A stretch of DNA of 64,000 nucleotides from Amycolatopsis regifaucium (lineage in GTDB: Bacteria > Actinomycetota > Actinomycetes > Mycobacteriales > Pseudonocardiaceae), in the NCBI RefSeq assembly GCF_001613935.1, contig NZ_LQCI01000003.1:664500-728499 (forward strand), written 5' to 3'. Below the pieces are notes generated by a model that was not told the DNA's origin, ran no database searches, and saw nothing but the letters and a program-made list of their open reading frames with translations. Position 1 is the stretch's first letter. Every line of letters starts with the position of its first letter. Shown here in pieces: positions 35,229 to 45,472 of this stretch. The position numbers were made by a program, and so were the translations under genes.

Positions 35229-36124
35229 GGCGGACGGTGGCGGCATTGTTCGCCGGGATCGCTTTGCTCGCGACGGGATGCGGAAACCCGCTGGCGGGCG
35301 GCGCCGAGGGTGGCGCGACCGGTGACATCATCATCGGCGCCTCCGACGTCGGGGAAAGCCTGCTGCTGGCCCAGATCTACGCGGGCGCGCTGCGCAACGC
35401 GGGTGCGGAGAACGTGACCGTGCGCCCGCCGGTCGGCAGCCGCGAGGTCGTCGTCAAGGCGCTGCAGGACAAATCTCTTTCGGTGGTTTCCGACTACAGC
35501 GGGAATCTGCTGCGTTACTTCGACAAGGAGACGCAGGCGACCACACCGCAGGACGTTTACGCGCAGCTGAAACGGAAATTGCCGCCGGGCTTCGAGGTGC
35601 TCGACCAGGCGCCCGCCGAGGACAAGGACCTTTTGGTGGTGCGCAAGGAACTCGCCGATTCCGGGGTGAAGACCTTCTCCGAGCTCGGCCCGCGCTGCAA
35701 GGATCTCGTCTTCGGCGGTCCTGGCCAGTGGAGCAGCCGCTGGAAGGACAAGATCAAGACGCTCTACGGCTGCGAGTTCGCCGAGATCCGCACGACCGAC
35801 ACCGGCGGCCCGGTCACGGTCGCCGCGCTGAAGTCCGGCGACATCCAGGTCGCCGACCTGTTCAGTACGTCGTCGACGATCGCCGCGAACGGCTTCGTGC
35901 CGCTGGTGGACGACAAGAACATGTTCCCCGCACAGAACATCGTGCCGCTGATCGCGAAGGGGACGTTGTCGCCGAAGGAGGTCGAGGCGCTGAACCGCGT
36001 TTCGGCGGCGCTCACGACCGATCAGCTGACCGAGCTGAACGTCCAGTTCAGCGAGGAGAAGCGCAACCCGCTCGACGTCGCCGAGGAGTTCCTGCGCCGG
36101 AACAACCTCCTCGCCCCCTCCTGA
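35225..36124 (+). CDS. ABC importer substrate-binding lipoprotein (OpuAC/ProX type)
   Basis: A 299-residue lipoprotein with lipobox LLATGC (Cys 19), anchored outside the cell to capture solute. The OpuAC fold is seen in IIIGASDVGESLLLAQIYAGAL, KALQDKSLSVVSDYSGNLLRYF, and KSGDIQVADLFSTSSTIAANGFVPLVDDKNMFPAQNIVPLI. Aromatic cage residues for quaternary amines cannot be assigned by eye. Start ATG 35225 overlaps permease 2. A family B palindrome follows. Confidence 0.92.
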   Translation: MRRTVAALFAGIALLATGCGNPLAGGAEGGATGDIIIGASDVGESLLLAQIYAGALRNAGAENVTVRPPVGSREVVVKALQDKSLSVVSDYSGNLLRYFDKETQATTPQDVYAQLKRKLPPGFEVLDQAPAEDKDLLVVRKELADSGVKTFSELGPRCKDLVFGGPGQWSSRWKDKIKTLYGCEFAEIRTTDTGGPVTVAALKSGDIQVADLFSTSSTIAANGFVPLVDDKNMFPAQNIVPLIAKGTLSPKEVEALNRVSAALTTDQLTELNVQFSEEKRNPLDVAEEFLRRNNLLAPS

Positions 36125-36130
36125 GCCCTG

Positions 36131-36190
36131 CGTTTAGTCCTCTGAATGCGGTCCTTGCGCGTGCAACTACCGCATTCAGAGGACTAAAGG
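36131..36190. repeat. Family B palindrome, copy 4 (TTTAGTCC variant)
   Basis: Arms CGTTTAGTCCTCTGAATGCG and onward pair. The C-to-A change on the left (TTTAGTCC versus TTTCGTCC) is matched on the right (GGACTAAA versus GGACGAAA), a compensatory pair. Loop orientation as in copies 1 and 3. Confidence 0.95.
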
Positions 36191-36208
36191 CGGGCGGGGA
36201 GCAGGGCG

Positions 36209-36736
36209 TTAGAGGCGGTCGAAGGCGGGTGAGTAGCGGAACGCGCCCCGAAGACCGGGGTCGTAGGCGCGGAGCGTGCGGACCTGGAAATGCGGCGCCC
36301 ACTCCGCGACCGGCGGCGTGATCCCGTGCTCTTCGGCGAGGACGAAACCGAACCGGGAGTAGTAGCGCGGGTCGCCGAGGAGGACCACGGCCCCGTAGCC
36401 GAGCGCGTCCGCCGCGCCCAGTACCGCGTGCACGAGTGCCGAGCCGATGCCGGAAGCGTGATACTCGGGCAGCACACCGAGCGGGCCCAGGCCGACCGTC
36501 GACTTCCCGTCGGAGCCGAGGCGGGCCGGGCTGCAGCAGACATGCCCGACGACTTCCCCTTCGCGTTCGGCCACGATGGAGAGTGCGCCGATCAGATCGC
36601 CGTCTTCACGCAGCTCGTCGACGAGTTTCGCCTCGACCACCGGAACACTGAGTTTCGCGAAAGCGGCCAGGTGGACGGCGTGGATCGCCTCGCGGTCGGC
36701 CGGAGTTTCCTGTCTGAGCAACATGCGGACGAGCAT
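36209..36736 (-). CDS. GNAT acetyltransferase, YhbS-like
   Basis: A 175-residue GNAT protein. Acetyl-CoA-binding LGPLGVLPEYHASGIGSALVHAVL and the strand-turn VVLLGDPRYYSRFGFVLAEEHGI are typical of the YhbS/predicted N-acetyltransferase group. Start uncertain: ATG 36736 follows GGAGGG closely and ATG 36724 lies four codons later; an earlier in-frame start at 36856 has no homology. Substrate unknown. It converges with the importer operon across the family B palindrome. Confidence 0.85.
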   Translation of the reverse strand: MLVRMLLRQETPADREAIHAVHLAAFAKLSVPVVEAKLVDELREDGDLIGALSIVAEREGEVVGHVCCSPARLGSDGKSTVGLGPLGVLPEYHASGIGSALVHAVLGAADALGYGAVVLLGDPRYYSRFGFVLAEEHGITPPVAEWAPHFQVRTLRAYDPGLRGAFRYSPAFDRL

Positions 36737-37114
36737 GCTCCCTCCGAAGGTAGGATGGAAATCGATTTCCGCTGGGCGAGGTCGCGACTTTAGTAGGCGG
36801 CCATCCGTGTGTACTTCCACGCCACTGAAACGACCGGTCGGCGGGAAAGCGACCACGCGATGTGCGGTTCCCCAATTCTTCGTGGGCCGTACGGGCGCAA
36901 AACGCGACTAAAGGCGGGGGCTGAACGGTGCCGACCTGCGCTTGAAGCGTGTCCATTACCCCCGAGATGTCCGTAATGCAAGGTCTTCCTTGGGGTGAAC
37001 CCGCGACTTAGTCTCAGCCTGCGCTCCTAAGTGGAACGCGCTTCACCTCTGAGTCACCCCACCGATCCGGCGGACGCTTACGTCCGTGGGTCGACCCTGC
37101 CTGGGAGGAATATC
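36737..37114. other. Regulatory region before the subtilase
   Basis: These 378 bases carry no clear gene. CATTAC (36954-36959) and GTAATG (36973-36978) form an inverted repeat with 13 bases between, about 135 bases before the protease start. It could be an operator. Confidence 0.4.
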
Positions 37115-38680
<1,566 letters not shown>

Positions 38681-38695
38681 TCCACTCCTGGAGTG

Positions 38696-38739
38696 CGTGA
38701 AGGCTCCCTTCCTCCTGCTGGGAAGGGGGCCTTTCACGT
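38696..38739 (+). terminator. Family A hairpin after the protease
   Basis: CGTGAAGGCTCCCTTCC pairs with GGAAGGGGGCCTTTCACG with small mismatches, 15 bases after the protease stop. Confidence 0.8.
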
Positions 38740-38813
38740 ATCCGGAGGGTGATTCGGCCCCCAGTTGCCGCGTTCGTCCACTAAGGACCTTCGTGAGGCC
38801 TTAACCTCTCCGC

Positions 38814-39533
38814 ATGCAGCCCGGACCGCCCTATCAGCAGGGACCTCAGCAGCCGTATCCGCCGCAGGGATATCCGGGATATCCGCCGCCCGGATACGGC
38901 CCCCCGCCCAAGAAGTCGAACACCGGGCTCATCGTCGGCCTCGTCATCGGCGCGGTGGTGCTGCTCGGCGGTGGCGGGGTCGCCGCTTTCCTGCTGCTGT
39001 CCGGCGACTCTGGTTCGTCCTCGTCCGCGGCGCCGACCTCGGCCAAGAAGTCCGGGCCGCCGGACAAGTACAGCGCGATGCCCACCTGCCAGAAGATCGG
39101 GAACGGGGTGCGGAACCTGCCGCCGCTCGAAACCCCGAAGGGCGAGGAGCCGGCGAGCACGTCGAACAACGAGATCACCTACACCCGCTCGTTCTGCTCC
39201 TGGCGCGAACCCAACGCGCCTTCGGCGACGGTGGGGATGTACCTGTCGAAGTCGAAGGAGCCGGGTTCGGGTGCCGGTGAAGGCTGGGCGAAGGCGTCGG
39301 TCGAGAACGCCGTGAACGACGGCGGCGTCCTCATCCCCAGCATGGCGAAGGCGACCAAAGCCGTGTACGCCAAGCTCGACTCGTCGAGTCAGTGCCAGAT
39401 CAAGTTCTATCAGGGCAACGTCGAGGCGGAGATCATCGTGACCGGTCCCGACCCGTCCGGGACGGTCAACCAGACGGTGTGCAAGGAGAACGCCCTGAAG
39501 GTCGCGAAGGCGACCTCCGAGGCGATCGGTTAG
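38814..39533 (+). CDS. Membrane-anchored protein with proline-rich cytosolic tail
   Basis: A 239-residue protein. Residues 1-33 are Pro/Gly/Gln/Tyr-rich (QPGPPYQQGPQQPYPPQGYP), followed by one transmembrane helix (TGLIVGLVIGAVVLLGGGGVAAFLLL), a Ser/Ala linker and an extracellular domain. Cysteines at MPTCQKI, SFCSWREP, SQCQIKF and TVCKENA could form two disulfides. The layout recalls DUF3558-like Pseudonocardiaceae envelope proteins, but I cannot confirm the family. Function unknown. Its stop overlaps that of the convergent pseudogene. Confidence 0.7.
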   Translation: MQPGPPYQQGPQQPYPPQGYPGYPPPGYGPPPKKSNTGLIVGLVIGAVVLLGGGGVAAFLLLSGDSGSSSSAAPTSAKKSGPPDKYSAMPTCQKIGNGVRNLPPLETPKGEEPASTSNNEITYTRSFCSWREPNAPSATVGMYLSKSKEPGSGAGEGWAKASVENAVNDGGVLIPSMAKATKAVYAKLDSSSQCQIKFYQGNVEAEIIVTGPDPSGTVNQTVCKENALKVAKATSEAIG

Positions 39534-40318
39534 CCGATTTCGGCGACCTGGACCTGCCCGGTCGGCCCGTCGCCGAACGGGTTCTCCCAACCGTGCCATT
39601 CGGCGGCGAGGACGTAGAGCGAACGCCCGTCCTCGCCGCCGAGCGTGCAGGAGAAACAGCCTCGGTCGGCTTCGACCTTCTGCAGTACTTCGCCTCCTTC
39701 TCGGACGCGGACGCAGTGCTTGCTCGCGACGTCCGCGTACCAGACGGCGCCGTCGGCATCGAGGCAGATGCCGTCGGGGTGGTCGCCGCCGAGCTCGGCC
39801 CACACGCGCCGCCCGGACAGCGAGCCGTCCTCGGCGATGTCGAAGGCGGTGAGCCGGTTGCCGTACGACTCGGCGACGATCAGCGTCGCGTCGTCGGGCG
39901 TGACGGCCATGCCGTTGCCGAACAGGATCCCGTCGGCGACCTGGCGCACCTCGCCGTCCGGGGTGACGACGGCGATGGCTCCCGGCGCCTGGAAGTCGTT
40001 CATCCCGTTGACGAAGGCGTTGCCGCGGCCGTCGACCACGACTTCGTTCCAGAGGGAGGCGACCGGACTCAGCTCCGCGTAGGTGCTCAGGTCCGCGTTC
40101 ACCAGTCGAGCGTTCGGACCGTCGACGATGAGCAAGCGGCCGTCGGGGAGCCAGTCGAAAGTGAGCGGCATCGCGGCCGGCACGTTCGCGATCAGTTCGC
40201 TCTCGCCACCGGGCGTGACGGCGAGGATCTGGCCGCCACCCCAGTTCGCCAGCCAGAGACGGCCGTCGTGCCAGCGGGCGGATTAGGGGAGCTTGAGGCC
40301 GTCGAGCAGGGTCTTCAT
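39530..40318 (-). pseudogene. SMP-30/gluconolactonase-like gene with nonsense codon
   Basis: The frame starts at ATG 40318 with an ideal AAGGAG, reads MKTLLDGLKLP, then hits TAA (40283-40285) at codon 12. It reopens in the same frame: SARWHDGRLWLANWGGGQILAV and so on to the end, a full SMP-30/gluconolactonase beta-propeller (GNGMAVTPDDATLIVAESYGNRL, GGDHPDGICLDADGAVWYAD). In relatives this position is the Glu of a PExPRW-type motif, a metal ligand, so a single G-to-T change (GAA to TAA) would explain it. Translation could restart at GTG 40183, giving 217 residues without the first blade. Confidence 0.82.
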
Positions 40319-40376
40319 GGTGTCTCCTTCGTTCGTTTACCCCTACACGAACGGGACCCGCCGGTTTCGACACCTC

Positions 40377-40435
40377 AAGTACATGAAGGCCCCCTTCCTT
40401 GCGTCAGGCGCAAGGAAGGGGGCCTTCATGTACTT
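40377..40435. repeat. Family A palindrome after kgd
   Basis: Long, nearly perfect arms starting AAGTACATGAAGGCCCCCTT. It lies nine bases beyond the kgd stop and shares the GTACATG ends and TTCCTTGCG centre with the copies at 24006 and 59951. Confidence 0.93.
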
Positions 40436-40443
40436 CTAGGCGA

Positions 40444-43400
40444 TCAGTCGAACGCCCGGGCGATCAGCGCCTTCTGCTCGACCTCGTGCACCTTGGACGA
40501 ACCGGCCGACGGTGCCGCCATCGGGCGCCGCGAGACGACGTCCAGGCTGGAGAACACCTCCGGGAGCTTCCGCGGCAGGTTCAGGCCGAAGAACGGCCAC
40601 GCACCCTGGTTCTCCGGCTCCTCCTGGACCCAGACCGCGGGCGCGCCGTTGTAGCGCTCGAGCGCCGCCACCAGCTTCTTCTTCGGCAGCGGGTAGTACT
40701 GCTCGACGCGCACGATCGCGATGTCGTCCGCCTCGCGCTTCGTCCGCTCGGCCACCAGTTCCCAGTACAGCTTGCCCGACGTCAGCAGGACCTTGCGCAC
40801 CTTCGACGGGTCGACGACGGCGTCGTCGATGACCGACATGAACTTCGACTGGCCGGTGAAGTCCTCGACCGCCGAAGTCGCCGCCTTGTTGCGCAGCATC
40901 GACTTGGGGGTGAAGACCACCAGCGGCCGGTTGACTCCGTCGAGCGCGTGGCGGCGGAGGAGGTGGAAGTAGTTCGCCGGGGTCGATGGCACCGCGACGG
41001 TCATCGAGCCCTCCGCGCACAGCGAGAGGAAACGCTCGATGCGGCCGGAGGTGTGGTCCGGGCCCTGGCCTTCGTGGCCGTGCGGCAGCAGCAGCACGAC
41101 GTCCGACAGCTGACCCCACTTGGCCTCGCCGGAGGAGATGTACTCGTCGATGACGGTCTGCGCGCCGTTGACGAAGTCACCGAACTGCGCTTCCCACATG
41201 ACCAGCGCTTCGGAGTTGGCCACGGAGTAGCCGTACTCGAAGCCGACCGCCGCGTACTCGGACAGCGCCGAGTCGTAGATCATCACGCGGCCCTGGCCGT
41301 CGGCCAGGCTCGCCAGCGGCGAGTACTCCTGGCCGTTCTTGCGGTCGATCAGCACCGAGTGGCGCTGGGTGAAGGTGCCGCGGCGGGAGTCCTGGCCGGA
41401 CAGCCGCACCAGGCGGCCTTCCATGGCCAGCGAACCGAACGCGAGCAGCTCGCCGAACGCCCAGTCGATGCCGCCTTCGCGGGACATCTTGTGGCGGCGC
41501 TCCATGACCGGCTTGACCCGCGGGTGCGGGGTGAAGCCCTCGGGCACGTTGAGGAACGCGTCGCCGATGCGCTCGATGACCTCGGTGGTGGTCGCCGTGG
41601 GCACCTTGGCCGGGACCTGCTGCTCCTCCTCGACCGAGGGGCTGGCCTTCGCCGGGTGCTTCTCCAGTTCGCGGACCTCGTTGAACACGTGCTCCAGCTG
41701 ACTGGAGAAGTCGCGCAACGCGGCCTCGGCCTCTTCGACCGAGATGTCGCCGCGGCCGATCAGCGATTCGGTGTAGGTCTTCCGGACCGAACGCTTCGTG
41801 TCGATGATGTCGTACATCGCCGGCTGGGTCATCGAGGGGTCGTCGCCCTCGTTGTGGCCGCGACGGCGGTAGCAGATCAGGTCGATCACGACGTCCTTGT
41901 GGAACGCCTGGCGGTAGTCGACGGCCAGCTTGGCCACCCAGTGCGCGGCCTCGGGGTCGTCGCCGTTCACGTGGAAGATCGGCGAGCCGATCATCTTCGC
42001 GACGTCGGTGGCGTACTGGCTCGAACGCGAGTGCTCGGGCGCGGTGGTGAAGCCGACCTGGTTGTTGACGATGACGTGCACGGTGCCGCCGGTGCGGTAC
42101 CCGCGCAGCAGCGCCAGGTTCAGGGTCTCGGCCACGACACCCTGGCCCGCGAAGGCCGCGTCACCGTGCATCAGGACCGGGAGGACGGTGAAGCCCTCGC
42201 CGCCCTTGTCGAGGATGTCCTGCTTCGCGCGGACGATGCCCTCGAGGACCGGGTCGACGGTCTCCAGGTGCGACGGGTTCGCGGTCAGCGACACCTTGGT
42301 CTCGCCGTCGCCGAACATGCGGAAGTACTTGCCCTCGGCGCCGAGGTGGTACTTCACGTCACCGGAACCGTGCGCCTGCCCCGGGTCGAGGTTGCCCTCG
42401 AACTCCTGGAAGATCTGCGCGATCGGCTTGCCGACGATGTTCGCGAGCACGTTCAGGCGGCCGCGGTGCGGCATGCCGATGACGACCTCGTCGAGCTCGT
42501 GCTCGGCGGCCTTGTCCAGCAGCGTGTCGAGCAGCGGGATCGCCGTCTCGCCGCCTTCGAGGGAGAACCGCTTCTGGCCGACGTACTTGGTCTGCAGGAA
42601 CGTCTCGAACGCCTCGGCGGCGTTGAGCTTCGAGAGCACGTACTTCTGGACGGCGGGGTCCGGCTTCTCGTGCGGGATCTCGACGCGGTCCTGGATCCAG
42701 CGGCGCTCTTCCGGGTCGAGGATGTGCGTGTACTCGATGCCGACGGTGCGGCAGTAGGAGTTGCGCAGCACCCCGAGGATGTCCCGCAGCTTCATCCGCT
42801 CCTGGCCGGCGAAGCCGCCGACCGGGAACTCGCGGTCCAGGTCCCACAGGGTCAAGCCATGGGAGAGGACGTCGAGGTCGGCGTGGCTGCGCTGCCGGTA
42901 GTTCAGCGGGTCGGTGTCGGCCATCAGGTGACCGCGCATGCGGAAGGCGTCGATCAGCTCGATCACGCGCGCGGTCTTGTCGACCGGACCGTCCGGGATG
43001 TCGGCGACCCAGCGGATCGGCTCGTACGGCAGGCGCAGGCTGGTGAAGACGTCGTCGTAGAAGCCGTCTTCACCGAGCAGCAGCTCGTGGATGCGCTTGA
43101 GGAACTCGCCCGACTCCGCGCCCTGGATGATGCGGTGGTCATAGGTCGAGGTCAGCGTCATGATCTTCGAGACGCCGAGGTCGACCAGTGCCTTCTCGCT
43201 GGTGCCCTCGAAGTGCGCCGGGTACTGCATGGCGCCGACGCCGATGATCGCGCCCTGGCCGGCCTGCAGCCGCGGCACCGAGTGGTTGGTGCCGATACCG
43301 CCCGGGTTGGTCAGCGAGATCGTGGTGCCGGCGAAGTCGTCGGCGGTCAGCTTGCCGGTGCGGGCCTTCTTGACGATGTCCTCGTAGGCCTGCCAGAACT

Positions 43401-44175
43401 GCATGAAGGTCATGTTCTCGGTGGCCTTGATGGAGGCCACGACGAGCGTGCGGGAGCCTTCCTTGCCCTTCATGTCGATCGCGAGACCGAAGTTCACGTG
43501 CTCCGGCGTGATCGCGAACGGCTTCCCGTCGATCAGCTGGTAGTGCCGGTTCATGTTCGGGAAGTCCTTCAGCGCCCGCACCATCGCGTAGCCGATGAGG
43601 TGCGTGAAGGAGATCTTGCCGCCGCGCGTGCGCTTGAGGTGGTTGTTGATGACGATGCGGTTGTCGGCCATCAGCTTCGCCGGGACGGCGCGCACACTCG
43701 TCGCGGTCGGCACGGACAGCGAGGCGTCCATGTTCTTCGCGATCGCCGCGGCCGCGCCGCGGAGCTGCTTGGACTCCGGCTCGGCGTCCTTCTCGACCGG
43801 CTTGGCGGGAGCCTTCGCCGTCGCCTTGGCGGGAGCCGCCTTGGGCGCGGCCTTCGCTTCGGTCTTCGGGGCCGGCTTCGCGGGCGCGGCTTCCTTCGTC
43901 TCCGTCTTCGGAGCGGTCTGCTTCGCGGTGGACTCGGCGTTGCGGACCGTCTGCGGCGACGGCGTGGAGGCCTGGCCGTTGGTGCCCGGGCCATCCTTGA
44001 CGGTCTGACGTGCGTCGTCAGCCTTCGTCTGCGCGGCCTGCGTTGGCTTGAAGTCCGCGAAGAAGTCGTGCCAGGCGGCATCGACTGAGGTGGGGTCGGC
44101 GAGGAACTGGTCGTACATTTCCTCGACGACCCACTCGTTGGGGCCGAATTGTGACGCAGGGCTGCTGCTGGACAC
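40444..44175 (-). CDS. kgd: Multifunctional 2-oxoglutarate decarboxylase/dehydrogenase Kgd
   Basis: A 1243-residue actinobacterial enzyme combining E1 and E2-like succinyltransferase parts of 2-oxoglutarate metabolism in the TCA cycle. N-terminus [30 protein letters not shown] is E1-like; an Ala/Lys/Pro-rich linker (about 40-115) follows; the E2 catalytic domain (about 115-360) includes [16 protein letters not shown]. The E1 part has the ThDP-binding [20 protein letters not shown] and [13 protein letters not shown], with the transketolase C-terminal domain ending in [19 protein letters not shown] start 44175. Activity is known to be gated by the FHA protein GarA, not in this window. Confidence 0.97.
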   Translation of the reverse strand: MSSSSPASQFGPNEWVVEEMYDQFLADPTSVDAAWHDFFADFKPTQAAQTKADDARQTVKDGPGTNGQASTPSPQTVRNAESTAKQTAPKTETKEAAPAKPAPKTEAKAAPKAAPAKATAKAPAKPVEKDAEPESKQLRGAAAAIAKNMDASLSVPTATSVRAVPAKLMADNRIVINNHLKRTRGGKISFTHLIGYAMVRALKDFPNMNRHYQLIDGKPFAITPEHVNFGLAIDMKGKEGSRTLVVASIKATENMTFMQFWQAYEDIVKKARTGKLTADDFAGTTISLTNPGGIGTNHSVPRLQAGQGAIIGVGAMQYPAHFEGTSEKALVDLGVSKIMTLTSTYDHRIIQGAESGEFLKRIHELLLGEDGFYDDVFTSLRLPYEPIRWVADIPDGPVDKTARVIELIDAFRMRGHLMADTDPLNYRQRSHADLDVLSHGLTLWDLDREFPVGGFAGQERMKLRDILGVLRNSYCRTVGIEYTHILDPEERRWIQDRVEIPHEKPDPAVQKYVLSKLNAAEAFETFLQTKYVGQKRFSLEGGETAIPLLDTLLDKAAEHELDEVVIGMPHRGRLNVLANIVGKPIAQIFQEFEGNLDPGQAHGSGDVKYHLGAEGKYFRMFGDGETKVSLTANPSHLETVDPVLEGIVRAKQDILDKGGEGFTVLPVLMHGDAAFAGQGVVAETLNLALLRGYRTGGTVHVIVNNQVGFTTAPEHSRSSQYATDVAKMIGSPIFHVNGDDPEAAHWVAKLAVDYRQAFHKDVVIDLICYRRRGHNEGDDPSMTQPAMYDIIDTKRSVRKTYTESLIGRGDISVEEAEAALRDFSSQLEHVFNEVRELEKHPAKASPSVEEEQQVPAKVPTATTTEVIERIGDAFLNVPEGFTPHPRVKPVMERRHKMSREGGIDWAFGELLAFGSLAMEGRLVRLSGQDSRRGTFTQRHSVLIDRKNGQEYSPLASLADGQGRVMIYDSALSEYAAVGFEYGYSVANSEALVMWEAQFGDFVNGAQTVIDEYISSGEAKWGQLSDVVLLLPHGHEGQGPDHTSGRIERFLSLCAEGSMTVAVPSTPANYFHLLRRHALDGVNRPLVVFTPKSMLRNKAATSAVEDFTGQSKFMSVIDDAVVDPSKVRKVLLTSGKLYWELVAERTKREADDIAIVRVEQYYPLPKKKLVAALERYNGAPAVWVQEEPENQGAWPFFGLNLPRKLPEVFSSLDVVSRRPMAAPSAGSSKVHEVEQKALIARAFD

Positions 44176-44548
44176 GGCTTGGACTCGCCTCTATCCGTCT
44201 CGAGATCTTGAACACCGCTGATGCGCCTACCAGGCTAACCCCCTCGGTGGCGGCCGTGTGATGGAACTGGCCTGTGTGAGGCGTGGCGCACTAGGTGATG
44301 GGTCACTGTCTCGATCAAGAGATCGAAAATCGGCCACCCGCGGACGGGGGTCGCGGCCCGTCGGGGGAGCGGGGGACCTTTGGTATCACCGTCGCCGTCT
44401 GTGCAGGTCAGGTCACTGTTTCGTCGGTCAAGCTTGGCGAAGTCGTCGCCGGCGGACAGCCTGGAGTTCACGTCGGCGCGCTTTGCTGAGTGGAGGATGC
44501 GGCCGGTGTCGGGCCGGCCGCCGGTCACCCGCGAGGTGGTGGCAGACG
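44176..44548. other. Divergent region between kgd and a small gene
   Basis: These 373 bases include the kgd promoter. I see no gene or strong hairpin. A direct motif GTCAGGTCACTG with nearby TGGGTCACTG (44298-44420 range) repeats GGTCACTG twice on the plus strand, of unknown meaning. Confidence 0.4.
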
Positions 44549-44815
44549 ATGTGGCTGGACGAGTGTCCGTCGTTCTGGGACGAGGGGCGCGTGCGCCCGT
44601 TGGTCACCGAATCCGGCGAGGTCGTGCTGAGGTGCGACTCGTGCTGCGCGGTGTGGCCGACGCTCTCCGATTTCGAGGAGATGGAGCATGTCGAGCCCGA
44701 CGAACCGGACTGGGTCGTGACGGCCGGGGTGCACGTCCGGCCGGGGACCTTCCGGTGGGCTTCGGAGCGGGACTTGGAGGCCGCCGGGATGAGCGGCCTC
44801 GCCTGGCGCTCTTAA
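44549..44815 (+). CDS. Small acidic protein with CxxC, unknown function
   Basis: An 88-residue protein, starting MWLDECPSFWDEGRVRPLV. It has a C-x2-C pair (LRCDSCCAVWPTL), acidic middle (FEEMEHVEPDEPDWV) and ends GLAWRS. Strong Glu/Asp and Trp content. ATG 44549 follows GAGGTGG. It is convergent with, and overlaps by four bases, the DUF4291 gene. A zinc-ribbon-like fold is possible from one CxxC but not shown. Confidence 0.55.
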   Translation: MWLDECPSFWDEGRVRPLVTESGEVVLRCDSCCAVWPTLSDFEEMEHVEPDEPDWVVTAGVHVRPGTFRWASERDLEAAGMSGLAWRS

Positions 44816-45381
44816 CCGGCGTACGGACGCTCCGGCGGTAGCAGCGCTTCGGCCTCGTCGATGCGGTTCGCGGCGACGAGCGCGCCGATGTCGCGCATGG
44901 TCGAGGTGACGTCGGTGACCGCGGTGATCCATTTGTCGACATAGTGATCGACGGCCTCGCCGCTCAGCCCCATTTGGAGTGAGCGGTGCTTCAGCGGGCC
45001 AAGGCGGATGCTGCGTTCCGGATCCCATTGGACGCGGACCGGGCCGGCCTTGACCTGGCGCCGCCACGTTTCCTGGTCGGGATGGACGTCCGGGTCGTAG
45101 TGACTGAGCGCCGCGTGGTCGAGTGCCCAGGCGAAGCCCTCGCGAGTGATGTCGAGGGCGAGTACGCGCTCCTGGCCGGGCTTGGCCGCCCAGCCACAGC
45201 GGTACGCCATCCACAGGAAGGACGGCTTGATCCAGGTCATCCGTTCGCGTTTGAACGGCGGCACGAACGTGCCCGCTTCGAGGGCGGCGTCGGCGATGGC
45301 CGGTGAGTACGCCTGGTAGACGCGGATCGTGGTTTCGGTGTGGACGGCGCGGATCTGCCGCGCCGGGATTTCTTCGTTCAT
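44812..45381 (-). CDS. DUF4291 protein
   Basis: A 189-residue soluble protein. The conserved DUF4291 blocks are present: RQIRAVHTETTIRVYQAYSPAIADAAL near the start, MTWIKPSFLWMAYRCGWAAKPGQERVLALDITREGF in the middle, and RVQWDPERSIRLGPLKHRSLQMGLSG near residues 120-145. No signal or membrane segment. The start is ATG 45381 or GTG 45390. The biochemical role of the family is unknown. Confidence 0.88.
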   Translation of the reverse strand: MNEEIPARQIRAVHTETTIRVYQAYSPAIADAALEAGTFVPPFKRERMTWIKPSFLWMAYRCGWAAKPGQERVLALDITREGFAWALDHAALSHYDPDVHPDQETWRRQVKAGPVRVQWDPERSIRLGPLKHRSLQMGLSGEAVDHYVDKWITAVTDVTSTMRDIGALVAANRIDEAEALLPPERPYAG

Positions 45382-45436
45382 TTGCCGCACAGGGTGACAG
45401 CTTCAGCGGCCCGTGCGCGACCGAAATTCCAGGCGT

Positions 45437-45468
45437 ACCCCCGCATTTAGAGGACTGAATGCGGGGGT
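45437..45468. repeat. Family B remnant, rearranged short palindrome
   Basis: ACCCCCGCATT and AATGCGGGGGT enclose TAGAGGACTG. The centre contains the family B arm sequence GCATTTAGAGGAC joined directly to TGAATGC, as if the loop and most of the other arm were deleted. Confidence 0.75.
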
Positions 45469-45472
45469 GTGC

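Noticed and set aside
40399..44088. A 1229-codon open frame on the plus strand across kgd
   Set aside because: It is antisense to the unmistakable kgd gene. High GC makes stop codons rare on the opposite strand; composition is Leu/Arg/Val-rich without domains.
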